Below, in pieces: positions 36,101 through 44,512 of a stretch of DNA of 50,542 nucleotides (position 1 is the first letter of the stretch; each line of letters begins with the position of its first letter). Source of the stretch: Bacteroides sp. SM23_62 (GTDB taxonomy: Bacteria > Bacteroidota > Bacteroidia > Bacteroidales > SM23-62); assembly GCA_001303955.1 (NCBI GenBank), contig LJUP01000003.1, positions 1 to 50,542 on the forward strand, in the 5' to 3' direction. Both the position numbers and the translations under genes were made by a program. Below the pieces are notes generated by a model. The model searched no databases, was not told the origin of the DNA, and saw nothing but the letters and a program-made list of their open reading frames with translations.

Positions 36101-37917
36101 TCTTAATGACTACATGCACCACAATCGCTGGGCTATGGCCTCTCGCCATTCCAACAGGCAGGGAGAATGAGATATGGCCGTCCTTTGCCGTGGTGGTTAT
36201 GGGAGGACTGGCCACTTCAAGCCTGCTTATCCTGCTCGTGGTCCCTATGGGTTTTGTGTTCCTGAACCGCCTGGACAGGCTGTTTGGAAGACTTGGTCCA
36301 TGGATAACAGTGCTGTGGTTAGGAATGACTACAGCAGTGATGTCTCCCCTCATTATATTTGATCACATTTCTTCCATGACATGGCAGATCATAACCACAT
36401 TGCTTGTAGCCGCTGTTATTCTTGGAGTGATAGTATTGCTATTCAGGAGGCCGGATATCCCTGAACCCGAAGCGGAAATGGACATTGAAGTAAAATTCCT
36501 CCATAAGATATACGGTCGACCTGGACCTGTGGGTCGTGCCTGGCGATCGGGAGAGCACTTCGCGGAAAGGGTCCTTGCCAGGGGAGGCAAGCCATTTTTA
36601 CCCGGAGACACTATTCAACCAATTATTACAGGGATAGTACTCCTTTTAGGTGCGGGATATCTCGCCTTTTCCTTAAGCACCACATGGTGGCGTCTTGTGT
36701 TCTCCTTTATCTGCGCCATAATACTAAGCCAGATACTGATTCAATTGAGACGATTGAGAGGCAAGTGTGATCCCTCCGGCAGACCTGATCCAGGAGGGAT
36801 AGAACATTTTCTGGCATTTCTGGTCCCGTGGATTGTGTTCATATTATTAGGCCTTTATTATTATCTTATACCGGTAATGGCAGACAGTAATCCCCGTCTT
36901 GTACCTCTGGCCCTGGCAATTATAGCGGCTTTAATAATATTTGTTCAGAGCGGGAGAAAAACGGCAAAAGACCTGGCGGCAGGAAAGATATCAGAACGTG
37001 CTGATAGGGGATTTTTACAGAGAGTAAAAACCATATGGAGGAGGGTAAATCGAAGGTTATTCAGCCTGGATCTTCCCTCGGAGGAGGTGGAGGCACTTAG
37101 GAATGTCCATTTCCGCGCTGAGAAGGGGATGATAGGCATACTCGGTCCGAATGGAGCGGGTAAAACAACACTTCTCAGGTCCCTGGCGGGAATACTTGTG
37201 CCGACAACAGGTGTTATAAATATTGGCGGAATATCCATTAAAAAAATAAGGAGACACCTGGCAAGGTGGATTGGATACCTGCCGCAGGACTTCGGACTGC
37301 CGGGAAACCTGACTGGAAGAGAATACCTGGAATATTATGCACTCCTGTATGATATCGGTGACAGTATTGTGAAAAAGGAGAGGGTTGAAAATCTTCTCGA
37401 GGAGGTAGGGCTGTCTGACCAGGCTAATAAGGAGATCAGGGGTTATTCGGGCGGGATGAAGCAACGTGTGGCGGTTGCGCGGACCCTGCTGCGTCTTCCT
37501 CCCATAATAATAGTGGATGAACCCACGGTGGGTCTTGATCCGAGGGAACGTATCCGATTCAGGAACCTTCTGGCTAAACTGGCTGAAAACAGAGTGGTTC
37601 TGTTTTCTACTCATGTTGTTGAAGATGTGGCAGTAGCCTGTGAAAGGGTAATTGTCCTGGCTGCAGGGAAAATGGTCTTTGATGGCGAGCCTTCCATGCT
37701 CGCCAGAGAGGCGGAAGGAATGGTATGGGAATTTAGAATCCGGGCCGGAGAGGAGGAAGACATCCGGAAAGATGCCATGATCGTGGACCAGATTCCGGAA
37801 GATGAGGGCTTCTATCGAACACGGGCCCTATGTTCGGAACCTCCTATTCCTCAGGCACGCAGAATCCCTCCCAGCCTGCAGGACGGGTACCTGCAGCTTG
37901 TGGGATACGGGATGTAG
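33175..37917 (+). CDS. RND efflux permease 2 fused to an ABC ATPase domain
   Basis: 1580 residues in one uninterrupted frame. Residues 1-1030 form a second RND exporter (helix 1 region RRPVATSMFFTAILLLGIVG, helix 4 motif GMLVDNSIVVYEA with Asp400/Asn401, late VVLLGLTVNPAILLVDRM). Residues about 1040-1290 add roughly seven further hydrophobic helices not found in AcrB. Residues about 1297-1580 are a complete ABC ATPase: Walker A GPNGAGKTT at 1324, Q-loop GYLPQDF, signature YSGGMKQR at 1424, Walker B IIIVDEP (Asp1448, Glu1449) and H-loop FSTH. RND pumps use proton flow, so an attached ATPase is highly unusual. The ABC-2 membrane protein at 37949-38680 is its likely partner. A sequencing fusion is unlikely, because the linker is open and hydrophobic over hundreds of bases. 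Confidence 0.9.
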   Translation: MKWYNFPIRRPVATSMFFTAILLLGIVGWQKIPIELVPNLEGDKLYVNFNRPNSEPELVEREILIPLEAKASELPGMKESWGEVRGSDGSFTVSFEPGTDIKVRQLDMQRLVIELKRNQPKETTIRVDAQDFSIISRFVMIIQVLGGADNNALRSLVEDRIQSRLAAVKGVGGIFVMGGAPEEVTVRIDPDKCAALGISPRDVAESLTRSVHRLRFLGGLEDGSKRTLIMLDGRPKGSHALGEIRVTQDKPVLIRHVADVSRGTGRTNMLFRINSKPSVGLVVLKEEGTNLIELGRDLRSRIDDLRNEFNPYGIDFIIGFDGAEAVEKQLDRLKKLALSGFIIALVVLFLFIRRPKAVSVVAVSVPVSVLAAMAMLYTGGYTLNIVTLIGLAVGIGMLVDNSIVVYEAIQRRLERGMEPDAAAGEGVRITIRAIIAATVTTAIVFIPIAFFTEDAMIRGLLKVLAAAILLPLASSLLVAVGMVPLLSRKLAAPAALARIDAVRKRKELYAGLVSPDKWRELFSGLLKVSLRHPAGWLAVITGSVLITVIVAVPWLLVSSTSEEAREADEIRLSIDVPSGDSLEAIGRDISGLEQAALDIDGVKYVESIVQENNSSLNIKFVDRDERPEDLTASKVRSKIREAAKTLKGINVRSEDISGEGGSRGGGGSAQLFGQAPSEIVLSGPDNQQLISLAESIKERLESIPEIGRYGVWLSSKLGQDEIQVVPDDFILTGLGLTSDQIMPMLSMLSREGTEMRAGMILDDGREIPLTVRSYETASSQISYKMERLKVPTTAGVLPLGLVSNTYKMPPPPMIQHHNGRRELSIFYRFTRSVPKTGLARDALDEEILSMIRSIRVPAGYIIDPPDKEESVSWFKRAFIPMLLLLFAVLAVTFESLTMPVLVLFAVPLSILGSAGALFLTGMPADMMAMAGAVVLLGLTVNPAILLVDRMQQRVLTGSWSAGAAAIAAVRERVRPILMTTCTTIAGLWPLAIPTGRENEIWPSFAVVVMGGLATSSLLILLVVPMGFVFLNRLDRLFGRLGPWITVLWLGMTTAVMSPLIIFDHISSMTWQIITTLLVAAVILGVIVLLFRRPDIPEPEAEMDIEVKFLHKIYGRPGPVGRAWRSGEHFAERVLARGGKPFLPGDTIQPIITGIVLLLGAGYLAFSLSTTWWRLVFSFICAIILSQILIQLRRLRGKCDPSGRPDPGGIEHFLAFLVPWIVFILLGLYYYLIPVMADSNPRLVPLALAIIAALIIFVQSGRKTAKDLAAGKISERADRGFLQRVKTIWRRVNRRLFSLDLPSEEVEALRNVHFRAEKGMIGILGPNGAGKTTLLRSLAGILVPTTGVINIGGISIKKIRRHLARWIGYLPQDFGLPGNLTGREYLEYYALLYDIGDSIVKKERVENLLEEVGLSDQANKEIRGYSGGMKQRVAVARTLLRLPPIIIVDEPTVGLDPRERIRFRNLLAKLAENRVVLFSTHVVEDVAVACERVIVLAAGKMVFDGEPSMLAREAEGMVWEFRIRAGEEEDIRKDAMIVDQIPEDEGFYRTRALCSEPPIPQARRIPPSLQDGYLQLVGYGM

Positions 37918-37948
37918 AGAAAGGTGACTGGACTGAATCCTCTGTAAA

Positions 37949-38680
37949 GTGAGTTATGAAACATTGAAAAATAGACTTATAGAACGAATAATAGACTATC
38001 TAAGGCTCACACAACTGTCCATCCAGTTGATAGCAGGACGCCGTTTTTATATCACAGTACTGCTTCCTCTGTTCTGGCCGGCCTTTCAGGCGTTTCGCCT
38101 TCTTATGGGCTGGCGGGAGACTAAAATTGAAGCGATAAACGTCCAGACGCTTATCGGACTGCCTCTGGTGATTTACGCCATTTTTCTTGGAATTCGGATA
38201 ATAGCCAGTGAGGTGGATCGAAGGACACTCGAAGTTGCTTATACTGTGCCTGGCGGCAGCCACAGGATCTGGCTTGCCAAGATGACCGCATCCTTTTGTC
38301 TGCTGCTGTTCAGTGAAGTGCTTATGGCCATATTTACTCTCGTCCTGTTCACATCATTCCCATTTGTTTCATTTTATGGTGCCCTTCAGGCAGCAGTCTT
38401 CTACATGGTTGTTGGCATGGCCTTTTCCGCGTTTTTCAGGAGTGAAATATCCGGTGCCATGGCAACGTCACTTCTTTTGACTATAAATATTATCATATCC
38501 AATTTTGGTAATAGGATGCGATTATCTCCCTTTTTTAACCCGCTGGCATTCGACTCAAATATAACAGATGTAACAGCCTACACTATTCAGAACCGGATCC
38601 TTTTTATTATAGTTATTTCAGCAATTACTCTTCTAACATTTTCCCGTGTGGAAAGACGGGAGAAGATGCTTGGGGATTAA
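37949..38680 (+). CDS. ABC-2 type permease, small
   Basis: 243-residue inner-membrane protein with about six helices. EVDRRTLEVAYTVPGGSHRIWLAKMTA is the ABC-2 coupling text, like the matching part of the giant permease. GTG start; no strong Shine-Dalgarno sequence, gap of 31 bp from the RND-ABC fusion gene. It probably pairs with the C-terminal ATPase domain of that protein, since no separate second ATPase gene exists. Its membrane path would complete an ATP-driven unit inside the RND complex (inference). Confidence 0.82.
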   Translation: MSYETLKNRLIERIIDYLRLTQLSIQLIAGRRFYITVLLPLFWPAFQAFRLLMGWRETKIEAINVQTLIGLPLVIYAIFLGIRIIASEVDRRTLEVAYTVPGGSHRIWLAKMTASFCLLLFSEVLMAIFTLVLFTSFPFVSFYGALQAAVFYMVVGMAFSAFFRSEISGAMATSLLLTINIIISNFGNRMRLSPFFNPLAFDSNITDVTAYTIQNRILFIIVISAITLLTFSRVERREKMLGD

Positions 38681-38693
38681 GGAGGCATATCAA

Positions 38694-40340
38694 ATGAAAA
38701 AAGAGTTATTATTTAAAAAGCTTGTTTCACCTTTTCTAGTTTCTACGATATGTGGATTATTTTTTATGGGTGGATGCGCATACGTAAAAAACTGGTATGA
38801 ACCTTCTCCGGAATTTTCTGTTCCGCAGGAAGCGGTAAGACAGATTGATGTCATTGATTTGGAGGAGGCAACCGAGGAGAAACCAAGTACAGTGGAAGTT
38901 GTTGAACCGGAAATATCCGAGCTTGAGCTTTCACTTGAAGAGTGTCGCGCACTTGCCCTTGAAAACAATCTTGATCTTCAGGTGCAGCTTATTAACCCAA
39001 CCATTGCCAGGGAGGTGATCAATCAGGAGGAGGCAAAGTTTGAGGCTACCTTTAAAGGTAATGTGAACTATGCAAAGACTGACACGCCCACCGCGTCACT
39101 GCTTGATATAGCGGGATCCAAGGTGGACATTTCTTACATTGACCTGGGCGTAGACATTCCGCTCAGAACAGGGGGGACACTCTCCTTTGATCTTGCAGAC
39201 AGGCGGTTGAAAACGGACTCACTCTGGTCAATATTTAATCCTTCATATGAATCAGATTTTTCTGCGTCCATAAGTCAGCCCCTGCTTCGCAACAGCGGCA
39301 ATCGGGTGAACACTCACAGTATACGGGTGGCCCAATATAACAGCAGTATAGCAGAGGCCAGGACCAAGCTTGAGGCGATTCACATAATCGCCAATGTGGA
39401 CCGTGCCTACTGGAGGCTTTACGCTGCGAGAAAGCTTCTGGATGTCCGCAGGAAGCAGTATGACCTTTCAAAGGCCTTATATGAGGAGACTTCACGTTTT
39501 GTGGAGGTTGGGGTAAAACCCCAAATTGAGATGATCCGGACAGAGGCGAGTGTAGCGGAAAAGCTTGAAGCGATTATAAAGGCTGAGAACGAAGCGCGTG
39601 ACACTGAAAGGGACTTGAAACGCATGCTCAACAAGAAAGGGCTGGGCATGGAAACAAAAACAGTCCTGATCCCGTCATCTCCACCGGACCCTGTCAGATA
39701 TGAACTGGAAGGTAACAGGATGGTGGAAAATGCCATTGAAAACCGCATGGAGATGCTTGAACTGGAATTGCAGCTGGCTCAGGACAGCAGTAATATTGAC
39801 TATCTTGAGAACCAGACCCTTCCCTTGGTAACACTGGAGTATAAATATAATATCAACGGTCTGGGTCCGACAAGAAGCGACTCATATGACCTATTGTCAG
39901 ATAATGAGTTTAAGGATCACCGGATTGGCCTTCAGGTATCCATACCTATAGGTAACAGGGAGGCAAAAAGCAGGCTTCGAAAGGCAGTGTATGAACGTGC
40001 CCAGAGACTTGCCAGCAAAGAGAGTAAAAAGTCTGAAATAAAATATGAGGTGCTGAGCCAGATTGATAAACTCGAGGCAAACTGGCAGCGTATTCTGGCC
40101 AGCAGGCAGACAACCATCCTTAAGGATGAGCAGTACAGGGCGGAAAAAAGGCAGTTTGAACTGGGCCTTGTTACATCCACGGATGTTCTGAATGCCCAGA
40201 CAGACCTCGCAGAGGCGCAGAGGGTGGAAATTCTTGCGCTTGTGGAATATCAGATAGCAATTATTGACCTTGCATATGCAACCGGAACACTCCTTGGTGC
40301 CGCGAAAGTGGAATGGGATCCTGTTGTTCCGAGAGAATAA
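38694..40340 (+). CDS. TolC-family outer-membrane efflux lipoprotein
   Basis: 548 residues, last gene of the efflux locus. The signal ends in the lipobox FMGGC. The body is the duplicated outer membrane efflux (OEP) repeat: long amphipathic coiled-coil helices around LSLEECRALALENNLDLQVQ (about residue 80) and ARTKLEAIHIIANVDRAYWR, and the second repeat ending VEILALVEYQIAIIDLAYATG. ATG 38694 is preceded by AAGGAGG. It provides the trimeric outer-membrane channel for the adaptor at 29011-30111. Confidence 0.93.
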   Translation: MKKELLFKKLVSPFLVSTICGLFFMGGCAYVKNWYEPSPEFSVPQEAVRQIDVIDLEEATEEKPSTVEVVEPEISELELSLEECRALALENNLDLQVQLINPTIAREVINQEEAKFEATFKGNVNYAKTDTPTASLLDIAGSKVDISYIDLGVDIPLRTGGTLSFDLADRRLKTDSLWSIFNPSYESDFSASISQPLLRNSGNRVNTHSIRVAQYNSSIAEARTKLEAIHIIANVDRAYWRLYAARKLLDVRRKQYDLSKALYEETSRFVEVGVKPQIEMIRTEASVAEKLEAIIKAENEARDTERDLKRMLNKKGLGMETKTVLIPSSPPDPVRYELEGNRMVENAIENRMEMLELELQLAQDSSNIDYLENQTLPLVTLEYKYNINGLGPTRSDSYDLLSDNEFKDHRIGLQVSIPIGNREAKSRLRKAVYERAQRLASKESKKSEIKYEVLSQIDKLEANWQRILASRQTTILKDEQYRAEKRQFELGLVTSTDVLNAQTDLAEAQRVEILALVEYQIAIIDLAYATGTLLGAAKVEWDPVVPRE

Positions 40341-40447
40341 ACCTGTTTATCCGCATAGGAAAGTATCCTTGTAGTATGATCTGAGATGTGTAATAATGTA
40401 TTGATTTCATGATGAACCATTAATTTAAATAAGGAGGTGGGATTATT

Positions 40448-40804
40448 ATGAAAAAAGTATTGTGTTTTGGCTTGGTGTTTGCTTTTGTCTGCTTCTCAGC
40501 CTCTATTTTATTTGCCGAAGAATACAATTATGATGAAGCTGCGAAGCATATCGGTGAAAAAGCAACCGTTTGCGGAAAGATCATTGACACTTTGCCCTAT
40601 CAGGGAATGACAATCCTTGGTATGGGGGCAGCGGTAATGGAGCAGACCGCTGTGGGGATAGAAGTGGATGATTCGATTAAAGACAAGGTGGATAAGGATC
40701 TATATGTCGGCAAGACGATTTGTGTAACCGGAGAGATTCACCAAAATCCAAACGGCGGCGGATCTATTAAGGTATCGGATCCATCACAGATCAAAGTAAA
40801 ATAA
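40448..40804 (+). CDS. Small secreted OB-fold-like protein
   Basis: 118 residues with a clear Sec signal peptide (LCFGLVFAFVCFSASILFAEE, cleavage after ALFA-like text near residue 24). The mature part, EEYNYDEAAKHIGEKATVCGKI...GKTICVTGEIHQNPNGGGSIKVSDPSQIKV, has the five-strand look of tRNA-anti/OB-fold proteins such as YdeI or nucleic-acid-binding-like periplasmic proteins. Function unknown. AAGGAGG lies upstream. It stands alone after the efflux locus. Confidence 0.7.
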   Translation: MKKVLCFGLVFAFVCFSASILFAEEYNYDEAAKHIGEKATVCGKIIDTLPYQGMTILGMGAAVMEQTAVGIEVDDSIKDKVDKDLYVGKTICVTGEIHQNPNGGGSIKVSDPSQIKVK

Positions 40805-41242
40805 TTTGCTGCGCAACTAGACCTTTGCATAATTCCTTCATCCGTCATTCCGGACTTGATCCGGAATCCAGGAACTACTTGAAATTACTAGATTCCGGCC
40901 TGCGCCTAAATGACTAAATTTAGCTTTAAATCTCGTTTTTCAAAGGTCTCCGCACCATGGGCAAGACCGTGGGCAAGCTTTCTTGCTGATGGAATTGATT
41001 ACCGAATCCGCTGGTTATAAGGCGTTTTATGCCGAACAGCCAGCGGATGAAATCCCAATCCGACCCACTCCAGCCCTATAGGTATATACTCACTTCACTA
41101 AAATACTATCTGACACTCATGCCTTCTCCCTGCATTCATTTGACGATAAAAAATCAATTTACTGTACAGGGTTTACGGTGTAGGATAAAATTTACACCGT
41201 ACACCTTATACCTTATACCGTTTATAATAAGGAGGCATTTTT
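40805..41242. other. 438-bp gap with hairpin repeats
   Basis: No convincing gene. It holds a REP-like hairpin (40847-40867), a partial second copy of its arm near 40900 (GATTCCGG), and a 9-bp stem just before the next gene (TACGGTGTA 41174-41182 with TACACCGTA 41193-41201), which could be an operator or leader hairpin. A short open stretch near 40990-41080 matches nothing known. Confidence 0.5.
40847..40867. repeat. REP-like hairpin repeat
   Basis: ATTCCGGA (40847-40854), loop CTTGA, TCCGGAAT (40860-40867), preceded by CGTC and followed by CCAGGA. This unit (CGTCATTCCGGACTTGATCC and on) is a widespread intergenic repeat of Proteobacteria. Confidence 0.7.
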
Positions 41243-41857
41243 ATGAAGACATTGGTAATCTCCGGAAGCAAAAATCCCGAAGGCAGAACCGCATCTTTGA
41301 TAAATGCCTTATGCCGTGGAATCAAAACAGTGGGAAGTGATTCGGAAGTCATATACCTGCCGCAAATTAACATTGAACTCTGCAGGCAATGTAATGATGA
41401 TGGCTGGGGTATATGCAGAGAGGAAACAAAATGTGTTATAGATGATGATTTCATGTCAGTTGTGGAAAAGATTGATAATGCTGATGCAGTGGTATTCGCA
41501 AATCCTGTTTATTTCGGCGATCTCAGCGAAAGCATGAAGGCCTTTCTTGACAGGTTGCGCAGGGTAAAGACAACAATTCCCAGAGGACCATTACCGACAC
41601 GTGTCCCTCCAGGCCCTTTTAACAATGACAGTGGTCCCATTGCTGTTGGTATATGCTATGCAGGGGGAAGCGGAAATGGAACGACCTCATGTTGTATGAA
41701 CCTTGAAAGAATCCTGCAGATCTGCGGTTTTGATGTTGTGGATATGATACCGGTACGCCGTCAAAATCTTGAAAATAAAATCAAGATAATTGAACTTACC
41801 GGAGAATGGCTTGCAACTGAACCATCATCATCTAAATGTAAATTAGAGCCTATTTAG
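41243..41857 (+). CDS. Iron-sulfur flavoprotein, flavodoxin-like (NADPH-dependent FMN reductase family)
   Basis: 204 residues. The N-terminal FMN loop is LVISGSKNPEGRTASLINAL. A cysteine cluster follows (CRQCNDDGWGICREETKC, residues about 50-67) as in iron-sulfur flavoproteins, where it binds a 4Fe-4S cluster. DAVVFANPVYFGDLSESMKAFLDRL is the conserved second flavin-binding segment. It probably reduces FMN or passes electrons in the cytoplasm under anaerobic conditions. AAGGAGG before the ATG. The gene stands alone with a hairpin upstream. Confidence 0.87.
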   Translation: MKTLVISGSKNPEGRTASLINALCRGIKTVGSDSEVIYLPQINIELCRQCNDDGWGICREETKCVIDDDFMSVVEKIDNADAVVFANPVYFGDLSESMKAFLDRLRRVKTTIPRGPLPTRVPPGPFNNDSGPIAVGICYAGGSGNGTTSCCMNLERILQICGFDVVDMIPVRRQNLENKIKIIELTGEWLATEPSSSKCKLEPI

Positions 41858-41909
41858 TAATCAACTATATGGCTTCAAAATCGAAGGGATCATAAGATTC
41901 TGACCAAAA

Positions 41910-42323
41910 TCATGGTGTTAGATACAATCTTAATATCCATGTTGAAAAAACCAGTAACAGTAAAAAAATTATTATTAGCTTCCAGGAAGATTTTGTGACG
42001 TGAATAATGATCTCTTTTTTTGATATCAATTCAGCGGAAAATTTTATTAGAAGGGCAAACAGCCCCAGAATCAGGACAATCCCAAGAGGATTATAACCGA
42101 GCGAATCGGCAATATTCAATGATATAAGGGAATGAATCGAACGTGACAGACCGCAAGTGGGACATTCATATCCTGTCAGCTCTTTAAAATGACACGTTAT
42201 CAGTCTTGATTCAAGCGGATTATAGAATCTGGCCGCAACTAAGAAGGCAAGTATCAGAATTAAGCCGGCCGTACGAATAATGATTTGATCTTTCGACAAA
42301 GGAACTTCTATTATCTTTTTCAT
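41910..42323 (-). CDS. DUF2752 family membrane protein
   Basis: 138 residues, about three helices. The family hallmark is TGYECPTCGLSRSIHSLISLN (positions about 48-68), a CPxCGxxR motif of unknown function. ATG 42323 is preferred; a TTG at 42344 would overlap the end of the upstream gene. The Shine-Dalgarno sequence is weak. It probably forms a two-gene unit with the membrane protein upstream. Confidence 0.8.
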   Translation of the reverse strand: MKKIIEVPLSKDQIIIRTAGLILILAFLVAARFYNPLESRLITCHFKELTGYECPTCGLSRSIHSLISLNIADSLGYNPLGIVLILGLFALLIKFSAELISKKEIIIHVTKSSWKLIIIFLLLLVFSTWILRLYLTP

Positions 42324-42336
42324 TATACTATTCGCT

Positions 42337-43296
42337 TTATACAACCGGATTCATGTTCCCATCTGTGGTAAAAACGGAATCTACTGTACCGGTGGGAAAT
42401 ATTTTGTATTCGTCCCCGAACTGTTCGAGGAATTCCAGGCTTAATGCCCGGAACGTAACGGAAACCGGCAGCATCAAAACAGACCCGATATACGGGATCA
42501 TCAATAAAATAAAACCGCAGCAGCATGTTATTAGGCCGCAGATAACAATCCCGATTACAACGAGGATATATAAACCAAATATAAAAAATCCGTATAAAAT
42601 GAAATGAAATACATGTTTGCCGAACAGCATTAAAAATATTCGCCATGCGTCATTAACCATTAATCCGCTTTTGTACATGATGGGAACGACAAAATTATTA
42701 AGGAACATTGAGATATAACCAATCACCAAGAACAGCAGCAAACCGATAAGCACACCCGCCAATATCAGCATTAAGTAAGAGACAAAACCGTATCCGCTGA
42801 GATAAATATTGCGGGCGACAAAGAATGCAATAACCATGAACCCCATAGAAATAATAAAGGAGATAATACTGAATACCAATCGCCAGAGAAATAAAGAGTC
42901 GCCGATAGCCTTGAATTCGCCCCAGGGTTTTACAATAAGAGATCGGTTGTGAACAACATTATCAAGAAACATGAACATGCCCCTTGAGCTGAGCCATGCT
43001 AATACGACAAAGAGTACGATAGCAATAGCAAGTCCGACTATAATTACAGCAGTCCAAATTGGGTGTTGGGATAGCCATTCTATTATCCTCCAAGGGAGTT
43101 CAAAAAATTCATCCCAATCAAGATCTCCTTTACTGAACCTGAATTGGAAGTTTCCTCCCCTGCCTGTCCGTAAAAGTTCGGCAAGAAATGCAGTAAAACC
43201 AAGGGCGAACCATTTGCCTAGATTGAAAGGCTTGAAAAGAATCATTTCCATTCTTTTCCATGCGCGAGAAAATGGGGGGATATATTGAATAGTCAT
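42337..43296 (-). CDS. Polytopic membrane protein of unknown function
   Basis: 319 residues with about six helices. The N-terminus (IQYIPPFSRAWKRMEMILFKPFNLGKWFALGF) recurs in uncharacterised membrane proteins of delta-proteobacteria and other environmental bacteria, I believe; no function is known to me. There is a cysteine pair-rich helix (IVICGLITCCCGFILLMIP). No enzymatic motif is visible. Encoded just upstream of the DUF2752 gene on the same strand. Confidence 0.7.
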   Translation of the reverse strand: MTIQYIPPFSRAWKRMEMILFKPFNLGKWFALGFTAFLAELLRTGRGGNFQFRFSKGDLDWDEFFELPWRIIEWLSQHPIWTAVIIVGLAIAIVLFVVLAWLSSRGMFMFLDNVVHNRSLIVKPWGEFKAIGDSLFLWRLVFSIISFIISMGFMVIAFFVARNIYLSGYGFVSYLMLILAGVLIGLLLFLVIGYISMFLNNFVVPIMYKSGLMVNDAWRIFLMLFGKHVFHFILYGFFIFGLYILVVIGIVICGLITCCCGFILLMIPYIGSVLMLPVSVTFRALSLEFLEQFGDEYKIFPTGTVDSVFTTDGNMNPVV

Positions 43297-43450
43297 GTTT
43301 CCACCTCTAATTTCGAAAGCTATCTATATATTCAGGAAGGCGTATCAATTCTTTAATCCGAAGATTGGGTCATCAGGCATACTTCAATATTTTCATTCAT
43401 ACATGAATGAACGTCCCTTTTGTCCATTTCAGAATGCCCAAAAATGCCTT

Positions 43451-43801
43451 TTATGCAGCAACGCCTTTTGGATTAGGACCGTACTGATTCTCGCCCTTTT
43501 GACTGTCCAGAACCATGAAAATGATTAGAACAATCCAGCCAATGATCGGGATCAATCCAATCAGCAACCACCATCCGGTACGGTTTGTATCATGCAGGCG
43601 CCGGACAGCGACAGCAATGCTAGGAATCAGAACTCCCAAACTATATATGGTACTGAGAATCGCGGAGTTGATTGCGTAGTCGATGATACTTAGAATAATG
43701 TATATGATTAAGTTGAACAAGACGAAGTACCAGTATTCCTTTCGTCTTGCCCTCCCGCTAAACACAGCATATTTTTTAAGGACCTCAATATACCAATTCA
43801 T
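43451..43801 (-). CDS. DUF805 family membrane protein
   Basis: 116 residues. Characteristic DUF805 text: YAVFSGRARRKEYWYFVLFN, then VAVRRLHDTNRTGWWLLIGLIPIIGWIVLI and a polar tail (GENQYGPNPKG). Four helices, inner membrane, function unknown. The ATG at 43801 with AAAGGAG seven bases upstream is the start; the open frame extends further left, but without homology. Confidence 0.9.
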   Translation of the reverse strand: MNWYIEVLKKYAVFSGRARRKEYWYFVLFNLIIYIILSIIDYAINSAILSTIYSLGVLIPSIAVAVRRLHDTNRTGWWLLIGLIPIIGWIVLIIFMVLDSQKGENQYGPNPKGVAA

Positions 43802-44164
43802 GTTACTCTCCTTTCTTAGCCCTGAGTAGTTGCCGAGTGGTTGCTGGGGAAGCACAACCACACGATCCCGAACACAGGTTCGAAAATCCATTCCACTTAT
43901 GAAAATACAAAAGCATTTAGCCCTCTGCCCCATTTCACGGTTAAAAAGATGGCTGCCGACGCTTGAGGACTTCTATTTAGATAAATTCCCGTAAGGGTTC
44001 AAAGACAAAAACTAAAGGATATCATCAGCAAAAAAGGCGTTTAATAATGAAGCTTAACCGGAGGTTCTGATAACACTCCAGATTGAAAACATGAGGCTGG
44101 TAAGGCATGAATAAGTACATAATGGGGCAAATGGGAATTAAAAGTCAATAGAAAAAAGGCATAC

Positions 44165-44176
44165 GTTGATAAGAAC
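44165..44176 (-). promoter_or_regulatory. Inverted copy of the GTTCTTATCAAC box
   Basis: GTTGATAAGAAC is identical, on the minus strand, to the second leader box of the UGSC operon (12164-12175). It lies about 200 bp upstream of the promoter of the Tat-protein cluster. A one-mismatch copy is at 48875-48886. A chance match of 12 bases in 50 kb is possible but not likely. Confidence 0.4.
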
Positions 44177-44374
44177 TCCCATCTTTAGCGGCGAAGTATA
44201 TATGATTTTACCTTGTGTGTCATTGATAAAGTCGGTGTATGATTTGGTAGCCCTTCATATTACCTAGAAAGCAGATTTATGAGTCGAGGGCATTCAGAAG
44301 TCGGCAAGGTAGATCCAATTTGCCTGTGATCTTAAAGTTTGATCCTGGGATTAACGCGAAAAATATAAATAGAT

Positions 44375-44403
44375 TTGACACCCTCGACATACGATATTAT
44401 AAG
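44375..44403 (+). promoter_or_regulatory. Sigma-70 promoter of the Tat-protein cluster
   Basis: TTGACA (44375-44380), a 17-base spacer and TATAAG (44398-44403); start expected near 44410, about 100 bases before the ATG at 44513. Confidence 0.6.
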
Positions 44404-44512
44404 TTATGTAACATTTCGCCCTGAATTCCATGATGGAAAGAAATAAGTGAAAGTTGAACATACATGTACGGAGTAGCGCTATAATCTGATTATCAAAAAG
44501 GGGGAAGTAGAG

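Larger units (their letters stand above)
43802..44512. other. 711-bp gap with promoter and regulatory box
   Basis: No gene recognised. The right half contains a sigma-70 promoter (44375-44403) for the Tat-protein cluster and, further upstream at 44165-44176, GTTGATAAGAAC, the exact reverse complement of the box found in the UGSC leader. Confidence 0.6.

Noticed and set aside
35652-36353. A 233-codon minus-strand open frame inside the RND-ABC fusion gene
   Set aside because: Antisense shadow of transmembrane codons with low-complexity Thr/Ser/Ile composition.
43295-43528. A 77-codon plus-strand open frame between the membrane protein genes
   Set aside because: It starts without a Shine-Dalgarno sequence and runs antisense into the DUF805 gene.
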